Numbered from the stretch's first letter, positions 7,335 to 15,494 are shown. The stretch: 23,361 nucleotides of DNA from an uncultured Bacillota bacterium (GCA_937907585.1 CALCVH010000137.1:1-23361), one strand, 5' to 3'. Numbers and translations are program-made. Notes: generated by a model not told the origin, from the letters alone.

Positions 7335-8011
7335 TTATCTAATGAATCTAATTTCTTTTTTAGTTTTTCTTTTTCAATTCTCTTTTTTATATTAAGAGAT
7401 TGTTTTTCAGCGTTGTTATCAGCGACATCTTTTCTAAAGTTTCTTGTGAGGAAGATAACTATTTGAAGAGGTACACCAACAATATAAAATAGATATGTCC
7501 CTTGGACGCTACCTAATATTTGTAGCTGTAAGAATATTGAAGTAATAAATGTCCAAAGGAATAAGCTTAATGATATTATAAGAAATTTTCTATTCCAAAT
7601 CGAAGAAAAGATAATGGCTAATAAGAATGTTACCGGTAAAGCCCAGATAAATGATATCCATGCGTTTTTATCATGCATAAATATTAACGCTACAAATATT
7701 ACAGTTGAAATAAGCCATACCGCTACCATAGATAAAAGTGTAATAGTTAATTTATTAGTCTTTTTATATTTTTCAACTAGAATAACTTTTTCACTATCAA
7801 CTGGTTTACGGATTAAATCATCTATAGTCATACCATAAAAATCAGCGATCTCTACAAGCGTTTCTAAACTAGGTATGCTCATACCTGTTTCCCACTTAGA
7901 TACTGATTTATCTGAATACTTAATTATTTCTGCGAACTCTACTTGAGTTAATTTTCTACTTTTTCTTAAGCGAACTAGATTATCGCTTAATATTTCATAC
8001 ATATTGTTCAT
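7319..8011 (-). CDS. XRE-family regulator with C-terminal membrane domain
   Basis: I set the start at 8011 (230 residues); the frame is open further upstream but the extension would carry the promoter. Residues 7-67 form a standard HTH_3 domain: LRKSRKLTQVEFAEII, then SVSKWETGMSIPSLETLVEIADFYG, then MTIDDLI. A charged linker (68-82) leads to about four hydrophobic segments (roughly 83-106, 113-132, 137-158 and 166-188) and a highly charged Lys/Glu tail. Cytoplasmic HTH plus membrane domain is a common, poorly understood Firmicutes architecture that suggests sensing of a membrane state or membrane partner. The promoter has an extended -10 ending 6 bases before this ATG, so transcription should begin at the start codon. 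The target genes are unknown. Confidence 0.85.
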   Translation of the reverse strand: MNNMYEILSDNLVRLRKSRKLTQVEFAEIIKYSDKSVSKWETGMSIPSLETLVEIADFYGMTIDDLIRKPVDSEKVILVEKYKKTNKLTITLLSMVAVWLISTVIFVALIFMHDKNAWISFIWALPVTFLLAIIFSSIWNRKFLIISLSLFLWTFITSIFLQLQILGSVQGTYLFYIVGVPLQIVIFLTRNFRKDVADNNAEKQSLNIKKRIEKEKLKKKLDSLDKEKAD

Positions 8012-8017
8012 GACTTC

Positions 8018-8046
8018 ATTATAACAAATTATGGTTTTTAATGCAA
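8018..8046 (-). promoter_or_regulatory. Extended -10 promoter of the XRE regulator gene
   Basis: On the minus strand TTGCAT (8041-8046), a 17-base spacer, then TGTTATAAT (8018-8026), a full TGnTATAAT extended -10 element. The -10 ends 6 bases before the ATG, so the usual +1 coincides with the A of the start codon. Confidence 0.65.
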
Positions 8047-8165
8047 TTCTCAATTTCTCTTGTGATGAGATAAAGGCATTTTATATACATTATTTATGGT
8101 TGGATAATTATTAAAAATATCGCTAGATATAGAGATATATTTAATTCTCTTATTTTATTAGAGAG

Positions 8166-8193
8166 AAAAAAGACCACATAAAATTATGTGATC
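8166..8193 (-). terminator. Terminator of the GGDEF gene
   Basis: On the minus strand GATCACATA (rc of 8185-8193) pairs with TATGTGGTC (rc of 8172-8180), nine pairs including one T-G, with a 4-base loop followed by TTTTTTCTC. The stem begins right at the TAG stop of the GGDEF gene. Confidence 0.8.
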
Positions 8194-9284
8194 TAACTAT
8201 TTTGACTTCTTCTATCTATTCCACTTGTTTTATAGTATAAAGCTTTATCTTCATACATATTTCTATCCGCTATTTTTTCAAGTTCAGATATAGGTTCTTT
8301 ATATTCTTTATATCCATAACCTACCGCAATTGATAAGTTAGAAGCGTTAACTTCTTTTTTGATATTTTCTTTAGTTTCTTCAACTACACCTTTAGTAGTA
8401 TTTAGGCAAACGACTGTGAATTCATCTCCACCTTGACGGAATAGAGTCATCTTAGATGTTAGAGCTCTATCGATTGCTTCACCACAATTTTTAAGTGCTT
8501 TATCGCCTGCTTCATGGCCTTGAGTATCATTGATTCTTTTTAAATCATTCATATCAAGCATCATTATCGCTGTTACTTTATCATTGTTTTGTTCTATATA
8601 GTTATAATATGTTTGTCTATTAAATAATCCTGTTGTTGGGTCTTTTTTAGAATATTGAACATGCATAAATAGATAATAGAATATGAATGATATAGATGAT
8701 ACGATACCTAAGATATCATAATCAACAAAGAACTCAATTACTCCTGCCCAAACGCAGAAGATTGCGCATACAACTAATATTGTTAATTCTTTTATATTCT
8801 TCTTTCCATCAGTAAATGATACAAAGAGTATTAATAATACTAGATATAATATACACGTTATTAAGCTTGAAAAGCCTAATATACTAGCTCTATGGAATAC
8901 TCCGCCTTCATACCAGAATACTAGTTTATCAAAAAATAATGATAATACATATATTATAAAATTTAATATCGCTGGGATAGAGTATATAATCATCTTCTTA
9001 TTTTTAAATAAACTTAAGAGTAAAGAAAATGGTATTAGCGGTCTTATAACATAACCGAATATCGCTAATATCTTGCATAAGATATCACTTCCACCTATTT
9101 TAGCGACATAATCTATTGCGCTATCAAATAGAGAATAAGCCAATATAACATACATTAATGCGATCAGTAATTTTTCTTTCTTCCTATCTAAGCCACCACT
9201 GTTAGTTAAAAATATGTGCATACAGATAGTTGCTACAACCTGAGCAAAATTACTGATTATAACTAGATTGATAAAATCAAGCAT
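8193..9284 (-). CDS. Membrane GGDEF protein (putative diguanylate cyclase)
   Basis: This 363-residue protein has about six to seven hydrophobic segments over residues 1-208 followed by a GGDEF domain (about 214-352). The active-site loop is intact, QGGDEF at 284-289, and the magnesium-binding stretch LDMNDLKRINDTQGHEAGD (243-261) and the family-typical ADRNMYEDK (339-347) are present, so synthesis of cyclic di-GMP from two GTP is plausible. The allosteric inhibitory RxxD site normally found five residues before GGDEF is absent: the aligned residues are TSKM. Product inhibition through that site would therefore be missing. The start is supported by AAGGAGAG. No EAL, HD-GYP or PilZ partner is visible in this window. 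The transmembrane sensor region is not one I can name. Confidence 0.88.
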   Translation of the reverse strand: MLDFINLVIISNFAQVVATICMHIFLTNSGGLDRKKEKLLIALMYVILAYSLFDSAIDYVAKIGGSDILCKILAIFGYVIRPLIPFSLLLSLFKNKKMIIYSIPAILNFIIYVLSLFFDKLVFWYEGGVFHRASILGFSSLITCILYLVLLILFVSFTDGKKNIKELTILVVCAIFCVWAGVIEFFVDYDILGIVSSISFIFYYLFMHVQYSKKDPTTGLFNRQTYYNYIEQNNDKVTAIMMLDMNDLKRINDTQGHEAGDKALKNCGEAIDRALTSKMTLFRQGGDEFTVVCLNTTKGVVEETKENIKKEVNASNLSIAVGYGYKEYKEPISELEKIADRNMYEDKALYYKTSGIDRRSQNS

Positions 9285-9356
9285 AGCATCTCTCCTTATA
9301 CCTATTTTTATTGTCTATTTTATTACTTTTATATTATTAAATCAATAACTTCTATA

Positions 9357-9821
9357 TTATATAGAAATATCTACTGCTTCTATTTCCATATATTTAATTA
9401 ATTCATTAGTATTTATTTCCATCTGCATTCCAACTTTCCCTGCAGAGACAAATATGTTATCAAAAAGCAGTGCTGTTTCATCTATAAAAGTTTTAAACTT
9501 AACTTTCATTCCAACTGGTGAACATCCTCCATGAATATAACCAGTTAATGGATATAATTCTTTTTGTTTTATCATTTCAATAGATTTAACCTTCGCAGCT
9601 TTAGCTGCTTTCTTTAAATCTAATTCAGTATTTACTGGAACTATAAATACAAAATGTTCTTTAGTATTAGAAATAGTAACCAATGTTTTAAATACTTGTT
9701 CAGCATCTTCTCCTAATGCTTTCGCAACTAATTTTCCATCGGTTGTTTCTTTATCATATTCATGAATAATATATTTAATTTTAGCTACATCTAATAATCT
9801 TAATGCGTTTGTTTTATCCAT
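9357..9821 (-). CDS. ybaK: YbaK/EbsC-family Cys-tRNA(Pro) deacylase
   Basis: YbaK-family enzymes hydrolyse Cys mischarged onto tRNA-Pro (or related misacylated tRNAs), an editing step in translation. The 154-residue protein covers the whole domain: the conserved VFKTLV with the key Lys45 (43-48), FVFIVPVN (57-64), the Ala/Lys-rich LKKAAKAAKVKS helix (69-80), and the GYIHGGCSPVG substrate loop (94-104). The length is normal. The start has a modest GGTG six bases upstream. The ATG sits only 14 bases after a long hairpin that ends the zntA unit, leaving little room for a separate promoter. YbaK and the related ProX cannot be separated with complete certainty, but the HGGCSPVG loop favours YbaK. 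Confidence 0.92.
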   Translation of the reverse strand: MDKTNALRLLDVAKIKYIIHEYDKETTDGKLVAKALGEDAEQVFKTLVTISNTKEHFVFIVPVNTELDLKKAAKAAKVKSIEMIKQKELYPLTGYIHGGCSPVGMKVKFKTFIDETALLFDNIFVSAGKVGMQMEINTNELIKYMEIEAVDISI

Positions 9822-9833
9822 TTTTCACCATTT

Positions 9834-9883
9834 AAAAAGCTTGTTTTTATAATATTACACTTATATTATAAACTCCAAGCTTT
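9834..9883 (-). terminator. Long hairpin terminator after zntA
   Basis: On the minus strand an outer stem AAAGCTTG/CAAGCTTT (9876-9883 with 9836-9843) encloses an inner 10-bp stem TTTATAATAT/ATATTATAAA (9863-9872 with 9846-9855), with a 7-base loop and small bulge, followed by TTTTT. It starts 8 bases after the zntA stop and finishes 12-14 bases before the ybaK start. Confidence 0.65.
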
Positions 9884-9891
9884 ATAAATAA

Positions 9892-12216
9892 TTATTTTTT
9901 CATTAATCTCATTGAATTTAATACACATAATAACATTACACCAACATCAGCGAATATTGACGCAATCATCGGGAAATTAGCTCCATCAAACATCAATCCC
10001 CATGTTAGGTCTAATATCATTATTAAGAATTTTACAAACAGTGCACCTATAATATTTTCAAATACGATTCTTCTTGTCTTTTTAGATATTTTTCTTATTT
10101 CACTAATCTGTCCTAGATTATCAGAGATTAACACTATATCAGATGCTTCTATAGCCGCATCAGATCCAATCTTACCCATCGATATTGAACTATCTGATAT
10201 AGTCATTACAGGTGCGTCATTTACACCATCACCTACATAAATTAATTTACCAAACTCTTTAAGTTTATTGGCTTCATCTATCTTCTCTTGAGGTAACAAG
10301 TTTCCTTTTGCTTCATCTAAACCGAGTTCATCTTTTATATGTTCCGCTCTAGATTGACTGTCACCTGATAATAATACTGTTTTCTTAATTCCATCTTCTT
10401 TTAAAGATTTGATTAGATCTTTTGCTTGATGTTTAATAACATCATCTATTTCTATATAACCTATATATTCTTTATTTCTCGCAACATAGATAACAGTAGA
10501 TACTGAATTATTCTTATAATACTTAATTCCATTTTCGTTAAGTAGTTTTTCATTTCCAACGTATATAGTATCTTCGTTAACTTTACCTATTAAGCCTTTA
10601 CCAATATATTCTTTAACATCTTTCGCTTCATATGATGTTTCTTTATTTCCGAATGATAAAGCGATAGGATGTTTAGAATATTTTTCTAGTGCTGTAGCGT
10701 ACTTTAACGCTTCATCATTTGAAGAATTAATTATTTCAAATGTGCCTACAGTTAAAGTTCCAGTCTTATCAAAAGCTATTATATCTGCGGTAGCGATTTC
10801 ATCTAGACTTGTTGAGCCTTTAACTAGAATCCCTTTTCTAGCGGCTTTTCCTATACCACCGAAATAAGATAATGGAACCGATATAACAAGCGCACAAGGA
10901 CAAGAAATAACTAAGAAATTGAGTGCTTTATAAATCCATGATGCGTAGATATCATATTCAAAGCCATTAATTAATCCTGATATTGTTGGGATGATTGTTG
11001 CGACAACAATCGCAAGTATACATACTATAGGAGTATAATACTTCGCAAACTTAGTAATGAATTTTTCATTTTTGCTTCTTTTTGAAGTTGAATTCTCAAC
11101 TAAATCTAATATTTTCTTTACAGCTGAATCATTGTATACTCTAATTACTTTACCTATTACCGCATTAGTTAGGTTTATAGATCCAGATAATACTTCATCG
11201 TTAATACCTATATCTTTAGGCAATGATTCACCATTAAGTGATTTCATATCTATAGATGTTTCGCCTTCAGTAACTACTACATCAACTGGGAATTTTTCGC
11301 CTACTTTTATTATTATTCTATCATCTATTTTTAAATCTTCTGGTTTAACTATAACCATTTCATTATTATTATATAATGTTGCGGATTCGCTTTTTAGTTC
11401 CATTAAACTTGTGATAGAATTTCTGCTTCTACCTACCGCTATTTCTTGTAATAATTCTCCTAGTTCATATAGAATCATTACAATTACACCTTCTTGGAAT
11501 CCATCGCCTTTATTAATTACGCCTAATACCATAGCGCCAATTGATGCGATGCTCATCAAGAAATTCTCATCGAATATCAATCCTTTAGATATATTTTTTA
11601 CAGTATTTATTAAAACTGGATATGAAATTACTAGATACGCAAGTATATAAATAATATATGTAAATACTAATGAAATAGTACTATCAAATAAAGTATAAAT
11701 AGTAAACGCAATTATAAATAATATAGTAGATACAATCAATCTAATGATATCTAATTTATGTTCTTTAAATATAGATTCTTTTTTATTATTTTTTTCATCA
11801 ACTACTTTGCATTCTTCAAAATGATTTATTGTATAGATTGCTTTATTCAATGCTTCCTGATTAGAATATTTAACCCTTATAGACATATTCATAAAATCTA
11901 CATTAGATTCTATTCCATCTATTTTATTTAATTCTTCTTCTAGTTCTCTTGCGCAGTTTGTGCAATCAAGACCTTCTATTTTTAAAGTAGTTAAATTCAT
12001 ATTAAAAGATTCGATTTTCTTTACTTTAACTTCTTCAAAATTAGATATTAATTTAATACATTCATCTAATCTTTTCTCATCAATATCTAATAGAACAGTT
12101 TGAGAAATAAAATCTACATTAACATTTTCTATTTTGAATTCTTTTTCTATTTCCTCTTTTAGTTCATTAGCACAATTAGCACAATCTAAGTTTTCAATTA
12201 GTATTTTATATTTCAT
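9892..12216 (-). CDS. zntA: Zn/Cd/Pb-exporting P1B-type ATPase (ZntA/CadA type)
   Basis: A 774-residue heavy-metal P-type ATPase that pumps soft divalent metal out of the cytoplasm. Two N-terminal HMA domains carry DCANC (Cys12, Cys15) and DCTNC (Cys85, Cys88). The core has the membrane CPC (439-441, in SCPCALVIS), phosphorylation loop DKTGTLT with Asp483, the His516-Pro517 pair in the nucleotide domain, GDGVNDAP (662-669), and SGDS (617-620). The actuator loop reads NGES (328-331) where TGES is usual. CPC together with the adjacent zinc-type ArsR repressor favours Zn/Cd/Pb over Cu. It lies 54 bases after arsR and has its own ArsR-type operator at 12235-12250. AAAGGAC before the ATG fixes the start. 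Final residues form the last two membrane helices. Confidence 0.93.
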   Translation of the reverse strand: MKYKILIENLDCANCANELKEEIEKEFKIENVNVDFISQTVLLDIDEKRLDECIKLISNFEEVKVKKIESFNMNLTTLKIEGLDCTNCARELEEELNKIDGIESNVDFMNMSIRVKYSNQEALNKAIYTINHFEECKVVDEKNNKKESIFKEHKLDIIRLIVSTILFIIAFTIYTLFDSTISLVFTYIIYILAYLVISYPVLINTVKNISKGLIFDENFLMSIASIGAMVLGVINKGDGFQEGVIVMILYELGELLQEIAVGRSRNSITSLMELKSESATLYNNNEMVIVKPEDLKIDDRIIIKVGEKFPVDVVVTEGETSIDMKSLNGESLPKDIGINDEVLSGSINLTNAVIGKVIRVYNDSAVKKILDLVENSTSKRSKNEKFITKFAKYYTPIVCILAIVVATIIPTISGLINGFEYDIYASWIYKALNFLVISCPCALVISVPLSYFGGIGKAARKGILVKGSTSLDEIATADIIAFDKTGTLTVGTFEIINSSNDEALKYATALEKYSKHPIALSFGNKETSYEAKDVKEYIGKGLIGKVNEDTIYVGNEKLLNENGIKYYKNNSVSTVIYVARNKEYIGYIEIDDVIKHQAKDLIKSLKEDGIKKTVLLSGDSQSRAEHIKDELGLDEAKGNLLPQEKIDEANKLKEFGKLIYVGDGVNDAPVMTISDSSISMGKIGSDAAIEASDIVLISDNLGQISEIRKISKKTRRIVFENIIGALFVKFLIMILDLTWGLMFDGANFPMIASIFADVGVMLLCVLNSMRLMKK

Positions 12217-12234
12217 AAGCAGTCCTTTCTATAG

Positions 12235-12250
12235 TTGAGCAATTATTCAA
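12235..12250. promoter_or_regulatory. ArsR/SmtB-type operator before zntA
   Basis: TTGAGCAATTATTCAA is an imperfect inverted repeat with TTGA and TCAA ends, matching the general TGAnCA...TTCA form of SmtB/CzrA operators. It lies 19 bases before the zntA ATG and is identical at 14 of 16 positions to the site before arsR. Confidence 0.7.
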
Positions 12251-12270
12251 CAATATATTAATAAAAAGAA

Positions 12271-12576
12271 TTATTGTTCCTCAAACAAGTGTTCTAAACC
12301 TGTTGATAAAATCTTTTCAACATGTTCATCTGCGATTGTATAATATAGATTTTGTCCATCTCTTCTATATTTCACAAGATTTAATAGTTTTAATGATTTT
12401 AATTGATGAGATATCGCTGATTTGGTTACACCCATCAAATCAGCTAGATCATTTACACATAGTTCTTTGCCAACTAGATTATATAAAATCTTTACTCTAG
12501 TAGGATCTGCGAACATCTTGAATAGGTTCGATAAATCATCATATGTGCTTTCATTAAGCTGTTTATAATTATTCAT
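12271..12576 (-). CDS. ArsR/SmtB-family zinc-responsive repressor
   Basis: The ATG at 12576 is the best start (101 residues) because GGAGA lies just upstream; the longer frame would begin at TTG inside the operator. A winged helix-turn-helix covers about 15-80, with recognition helix SAISHQLKSLK (53-63) and wing YRRDGQNLYYT (70-80). The C-terminal alpha-5 helix has Asp83, His85, His96 and Glu99, exactly the D-x-H ... H-x-x-E spacing of the SmtB/CzrA zinc site (104, 106, 117, 120 in SmtB). The alpha-3 CadC-type CVC motif is incomplete (ELCVND, one Cys at 40), so zinc rather than Cd/Pb is the likely main signal. It should repress itself and zntA. Confidence 0.92.
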   Translation of the reverse strand: MNNYKQLNESTYDDLSNLFKMFADPTRVKILYNLVGKELCVNDLADLMGVTKSAISHQLKSLKLLNLVKYRRDGQNLYYTIADEHVEKILSTGLEHLFEEQ

Positions 12577-12590
12577 AATATCTCCATTAG

Positions 12591-12606
12591 TTGAGCGATT
12601 GTTCAA
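12591..12606. promoter_or_regulatory. ArsR/SmtB-type operator before the repressor gene
   Basis: TTGAGCGATTGTTCAA has TTGA/TCAA ends and differs from the zntA site at only two positions. It covers roughly +2 to +17 of the predicted transcript, a position suited to blocking transcription, which points to autoregulation. Confidence 0.75.
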
Positions 12607-12614
12607 CTGTTTTA

Positions 12615-12643
12615 ATTATATATGATTGTTTTTAATTTGTAAA
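12615..12643 (-). promoter_or_regulatory. Promoter of the arsR-zntA unit
   Basis: On the minus strand TTTACA (12638-12643), a 17-base spacer and a perfect TATAAT (12615-12620). The predicted start at about 12608 is directly next to the operator. Confidence 0.7.
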
Positions 12644-12644
12644 T

Positions 12645-12668
12645 AAAAATGTGAGTTTAAATCTCACA
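12645..12668 (-). terminator. Terminator of the ABC-F/pseudouridine synthase unit
   Basis: On the minus strand TGTGAG (rc of 12663-12668) pairs with CTCACA (rc of 12650-12655), with a 7-base AT-rich loop, followed by TTTTTATTT. It lies 7 bases after the stop at 12676. Confidence 0.7.
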
Positions 12669-12675
12669 ATTATGT

Positions 12676-13587
12676 TTATATTTTTATAGTAAAGTTACTG
12701 GTAAATGATTTATTTCTTAAATATTCTAAATGTTTTAAATCATTATCAGGGAAAGATAATCTATAAGATATTAGTTCTTGAGATGATTTATTATATTTCT
12801 TATTAAATTCTTTATCTCCATATTTAGTATCACCTAAGATAGGGTGGTTATGAAATGCCATATGGGATCTTATTTGGTGAGTTCTACCAGTAATTAAATC
12901 CACATCTAATATGCTGTAATCACTATTTTGTTCTATAACTTTATATCCTGTTATAACCTCTTTAGAATTTGACACTTTTTCTTTTGTTATAGCAGCGATT
13001 GATTTATCTTGATTTAGGATATAATAGTCCTTATAGATACCTTCTTTATTTTCCATCTTTCCTTTAACAATAGTCAAATAATGTTTAGATATTTTCTTAT
13101 TCATTATTAGACTATTTATTAACTCTAATGTTTCTTTATTTTTAGATATTAATACTAAACCTGATGTATTTGTATCTATTCTAAAATTTAATGCTGGTTT
13201 AAAGGAAGTACTAATAGATGGATTGTATTCTCCTTTAGATATAAAATACTTAATAACTAAATCTAATACATTGTTGTGGTTTGATGATTGAGTAGAATGT
13301 ACAGGCATATTCTTAGGTTTATCAATAATTATTATATTTTCATCTTCATATATACAATCAAATGGTAATTTAAATTCATTCTTAAAATATTTATCATCTA
13401 AATAAAAATATACTTCATCATGTTCATTAAGTATTATTTTATAATCTTTAGGATGAACTCCATTAACTTTAACTATTTTCTTTCTTAACATTATTGAAAG
13501 AAATGCCTGATTCGCATCTATTTTAGATCTTATAAAGTTTTCAAGCCTCAATCCATTTTGAGATTTATTTATTATATATTTCTTCAT
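12676..13587 (-). CDS. RluA-family 23S rRNA pseudouridine synthase (RluC/RluD-like)
   Basis: A 303-residue pseudouridine synthase. An S4-like RNA-binding region covers about 1-62 (LRLENFIRSKI, then LRKKIVKVNG), followed by the catalytic domain: IIIIDKPKNMPVHST (85-99), the catalytic loop NFRIDTNTSGLVLISK with Asp138, and RTHQIRSHMAFHNHPILGD near residues 235-253. Canonical family members read HRLDxxTSG; the His-Arg-Leu here is Phe-Arg-Ile, a tolerated variation with the essential Asp kept. S4 plus RluA catalytic domain fits RluC/RluD, which modify 23S rRNA; the exact target uridines cannot be told. The ATG overlaps the last base of the stop of the upstream ABC-F gene (TAATG), so the two are translationally coupled. 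Confidence 0.9.
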   Translation of the reverse strand: MKKYIINKSQNGLRLENFIRSKIDANQAFLSIMLRKKIVKVNGVHPKDYKIILNEHDEVYFYLDDKYFKNEFKLPFDCIYEDENIIIIDKPKNMPVHSTQSSNHNNVLDLVIKYFISKGEYNPSISTSFKPALNFRIDTNTSGLVLISKNKETLELINSLIMNKKISKHYLTIVKGKMENKEGIYKDYYILNQDKSIAAITKEKVSNSKEVITGYKVIEQNSDYSILDVDLITGRTHQIRSHMAFHNHPILGDTKYGDKEFNKKYNKSSQELISYRLSFPDNDLKHLEYLRNKSFTSNFTIKI

Positions 13588-15335
13588 TAGTTCTTGTATT
13601 GTTCTTTTATTTCTTCTAGTTCAATGAACCTTTCCATTTTGACATTTAGTTCATTATTTAGTTCTTCTATTTTATTATTTAATTCCATTATCTTTATATA
13701 GTCAGTTGTCTCTTTATTTAAATCATCTTTTAGTTTAGATATATCATCTTCTAATTTAGGTATTTCTAATTCTAATTTATTATATTCATTTCTTATTGAT
13801 GTAGGTAATTTATTAGCTTTTCTATTATCTTTTATATTCTCTTTAATCTCTATATTATTAACAAATGTTTTGTTTTCTAAATATTCAGAAAACATTTCAT
13901 TTGATTCATGAATATTATTATTTTCAAATATGAATAGTTTATTACAAACCTTATCTAGAAAATATCTATCATGAGATACAGTTAGTATTGGACCTTTAAA
14001 AGATAATAAATAGTCTTCTAATATTTCTAAAGTATATAAATCTAAATCGTTTGTAGGTTCATCAAATATTAAAATATTAGGATTAGATGATAATACTTTT
14101 ATTAGCTGTAATCTTCTTTTTTCTCCACCAGATAATGTTTTAACTTGAGTATAATGTATTTCTCTTGGGAATAAGAATTGTTCTAAAAGCTGAGCTGATG
14201 TAATTACACCATCATTAGTCTCAACTATTTTTCTATTTTCTTCTATATAATCTATGATTCTTATGTTTTCATCTATTAATTCTAAGTGTTGAGAAAAATA
14301 ACCAATCCTAAGTGTTTCACCTTTAATCAGTTCACCACTAGATAAGTTTTCTATTCCTAATAATATTTTAAAGAATGTTGTTTTACCACAGCCATTAGGT
14401 CCAACAACACCTATTCTGTCTGTTTTAATTAAGCTGAAAGAGAAATCTTTAAATAATATATTGTCGCCAAATCTTTTAGATCCATCTATCATTTCTATTG
14501 TCTTTTTTCCTAGTCTAGTAGAAACACTATCAAGCTTAATAGTTTCACTTCTATCATTAAATTCTATTTTTGATAGTTCTTCATATCTATTAATTCTTCC
14601 CTTTTGTTTAGTGCTTCTAGCTTCTGCGCCTCTATGAATCCACTCAGTTTCTCTTTTTAAAATAGCTTTAATCTTTCTTTTAGACGCTTCTTCTAAAGAT
14701 ATTCTTTCCGCTTTTAATTCAAGGAATTTTTCATAATTTGCGTCATACATATATGTCTTCGCAAAATCTAGCTCCAACATTTTTTCAGTTACTCTTTCTA
14801 AAAAATATCTATCATGAGTAACCATCAAAATACCTTTTTTATATTTTATTAGATATTTTTCTAACCACACTATTAGATCACTATCGAGGTGGTTTGTTGG
14901 TTCATCTAGAAGTAAGATATCAGAATATGGAACTAGCACTTTCGCTAAAGCGAGTCTTTTTCTTTCTCCACCACTAAAATTAGTAGGTTTAATAGAATAA
15001 TCACTAAATCCCATTTTTGATAACATAGATTTAGCTTCATAATCACTCACTGGATGTTCCTTAGTTGATGATTCCATTATTATTTCTAATAGATTCTTAG
15101 AATTATCAAATACTGGTTCTTGAGGAAGATAATTAATTATCATTCCTCCTGATTTGATAATCTCTCCATTTTGAGGTTGTTCTAAACCCATGATTAATTT
15201 AAGTATGGTTGTTTTACCACTACCATTTACGCCAACTATACCTATTTTGTCTTTGTCAGTGAACGAAAAAGACGCTTTATTAAGTATCATTTTATTTGTA
15301 TATTCAAATTCAACATTATCGAATGTAATAACCAT
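13587..15335 (-). CDS. uup: ABC-F family ATPase, Uup type
   Basis: A 582-residue soluble protein with two ABC domains and no membrane part, as in ABC-F proteins that act on the ribosome. Domain 1: Walker A GVNGSGKTT (35-43), signature FSGGERKR (120-127), Walker B LLLDEPTNHLD (141-151). Domain 2: GPNGCGKTT (312-320), LSGGEKRR (401-408), IFDEPTNDLD (423-432). The inter-domain linker (about 200-260) contains the Uup-like KRKIKAILKRETEWIHRG and ARSTKQKGRI stretches, and residues 510-582 form a heptad-rich Leu/Glu/Lys coiled coil matching the Uup C-terminal domain. Translation-factor or ribosome-assembly roles are expected rather than transport. Coupling to an rRNA modification gene fits. Antibiotic resistance is possible for the family, but nothing here shows it. 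Confidence 0.87.
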   Translation of the reverse strand: MVITFDNVEFEYTNKMILNKASFSFTDKDKIGIVGVNGSGKTTILKLIMGLEQPQNGEIIKSGGMIINYLPQEPVFDNSKNLLEIIMESSTKEHPVSDYEAKSMLSKMGFSDYSIKPTNFSGGERKRLALAKVLVPYSDILLLDEPTNHLDSDLIVWLEKYLIKYKKGILMVTHDRYFLERVTEKMLELDFAKTYMYDANYEKFLELKAERISLEEASKRKIKAILKRETEWIHRGAEARSTKQKGRINRYEELSKIEFNDRSETIKLDSVSTRLGKKTIEMIDGSKRFGDNILFKDFSFSLIKTDRIGVVGPNGCGKTTFFKILLGIENLSSGELIKGETLRIGYFSQHLELIDENIRIIDYIEENRKIVETNDGVITSAQLLEQFLFPREIHYTQVKTLSGGEKRRLQLIKVLSSNPNILIFDEPTNDLDLYTLEILEDYLLSFKGPILTVSHDRYFLDKVCNKLFIFENNNIHESNEMFSEYLENKTFVNNIEIKENIKDNRKANKLPTSIRNEYNKLELEIPKLEDDISKLKDDLNKETTDYIKIMELNNKIEELNNELNVKMERFIELEEIKEQYKN

Positions 15336-15465
15336 ATATAAACTCTCTACTATTTGTCTAATTATTATTTTACCAATAATAATCCTATAAATAAACCATA
15401 AATAACAGTATTTTTATAAGTTTTTCACATTTAACAAAAATTAATTATCTATTTATAGTTAATGC

Positions 15466-15494
15466 TTGAATATAGATTTTTTGATTGTTATAAT
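15466..15494 (+). promoter_or_regulatory. Strong promoter of the YwaF-like gene
   Basis: TTGAAT (15466-15471), a 17-base spacer and TATAAT (15489-15494), with TG one base before the -10 (TGTTATAAT). A start at about 15501 leaves a short leader containing GGAGGT (15504-15509). It diverges from the ABC-F gene; the 182-base gap holds nothing else I can support. Confidence 0.75.

Noticed and set aside
8012..8053. Upstream extended start for the XRE regulator
   Set aside because: The extension would encode the extended -10 promoter region and adds residues before the HTH that do not belong to the family.
11057..11650. 197-codon plus-strand open frame
   Set aside because: It lies entirely antisense to the P-type ATPase core, has no ribosome binding site, and its product is low-complexity Ser/Thr/Leu.
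12577..12606. Upstream extended start (TTG) for the ArsR repressor
   Set aside because: It would place the operator inside the coding sequence and has no Shine-Dalgarno; the ATG at 12576 has GGAGA.
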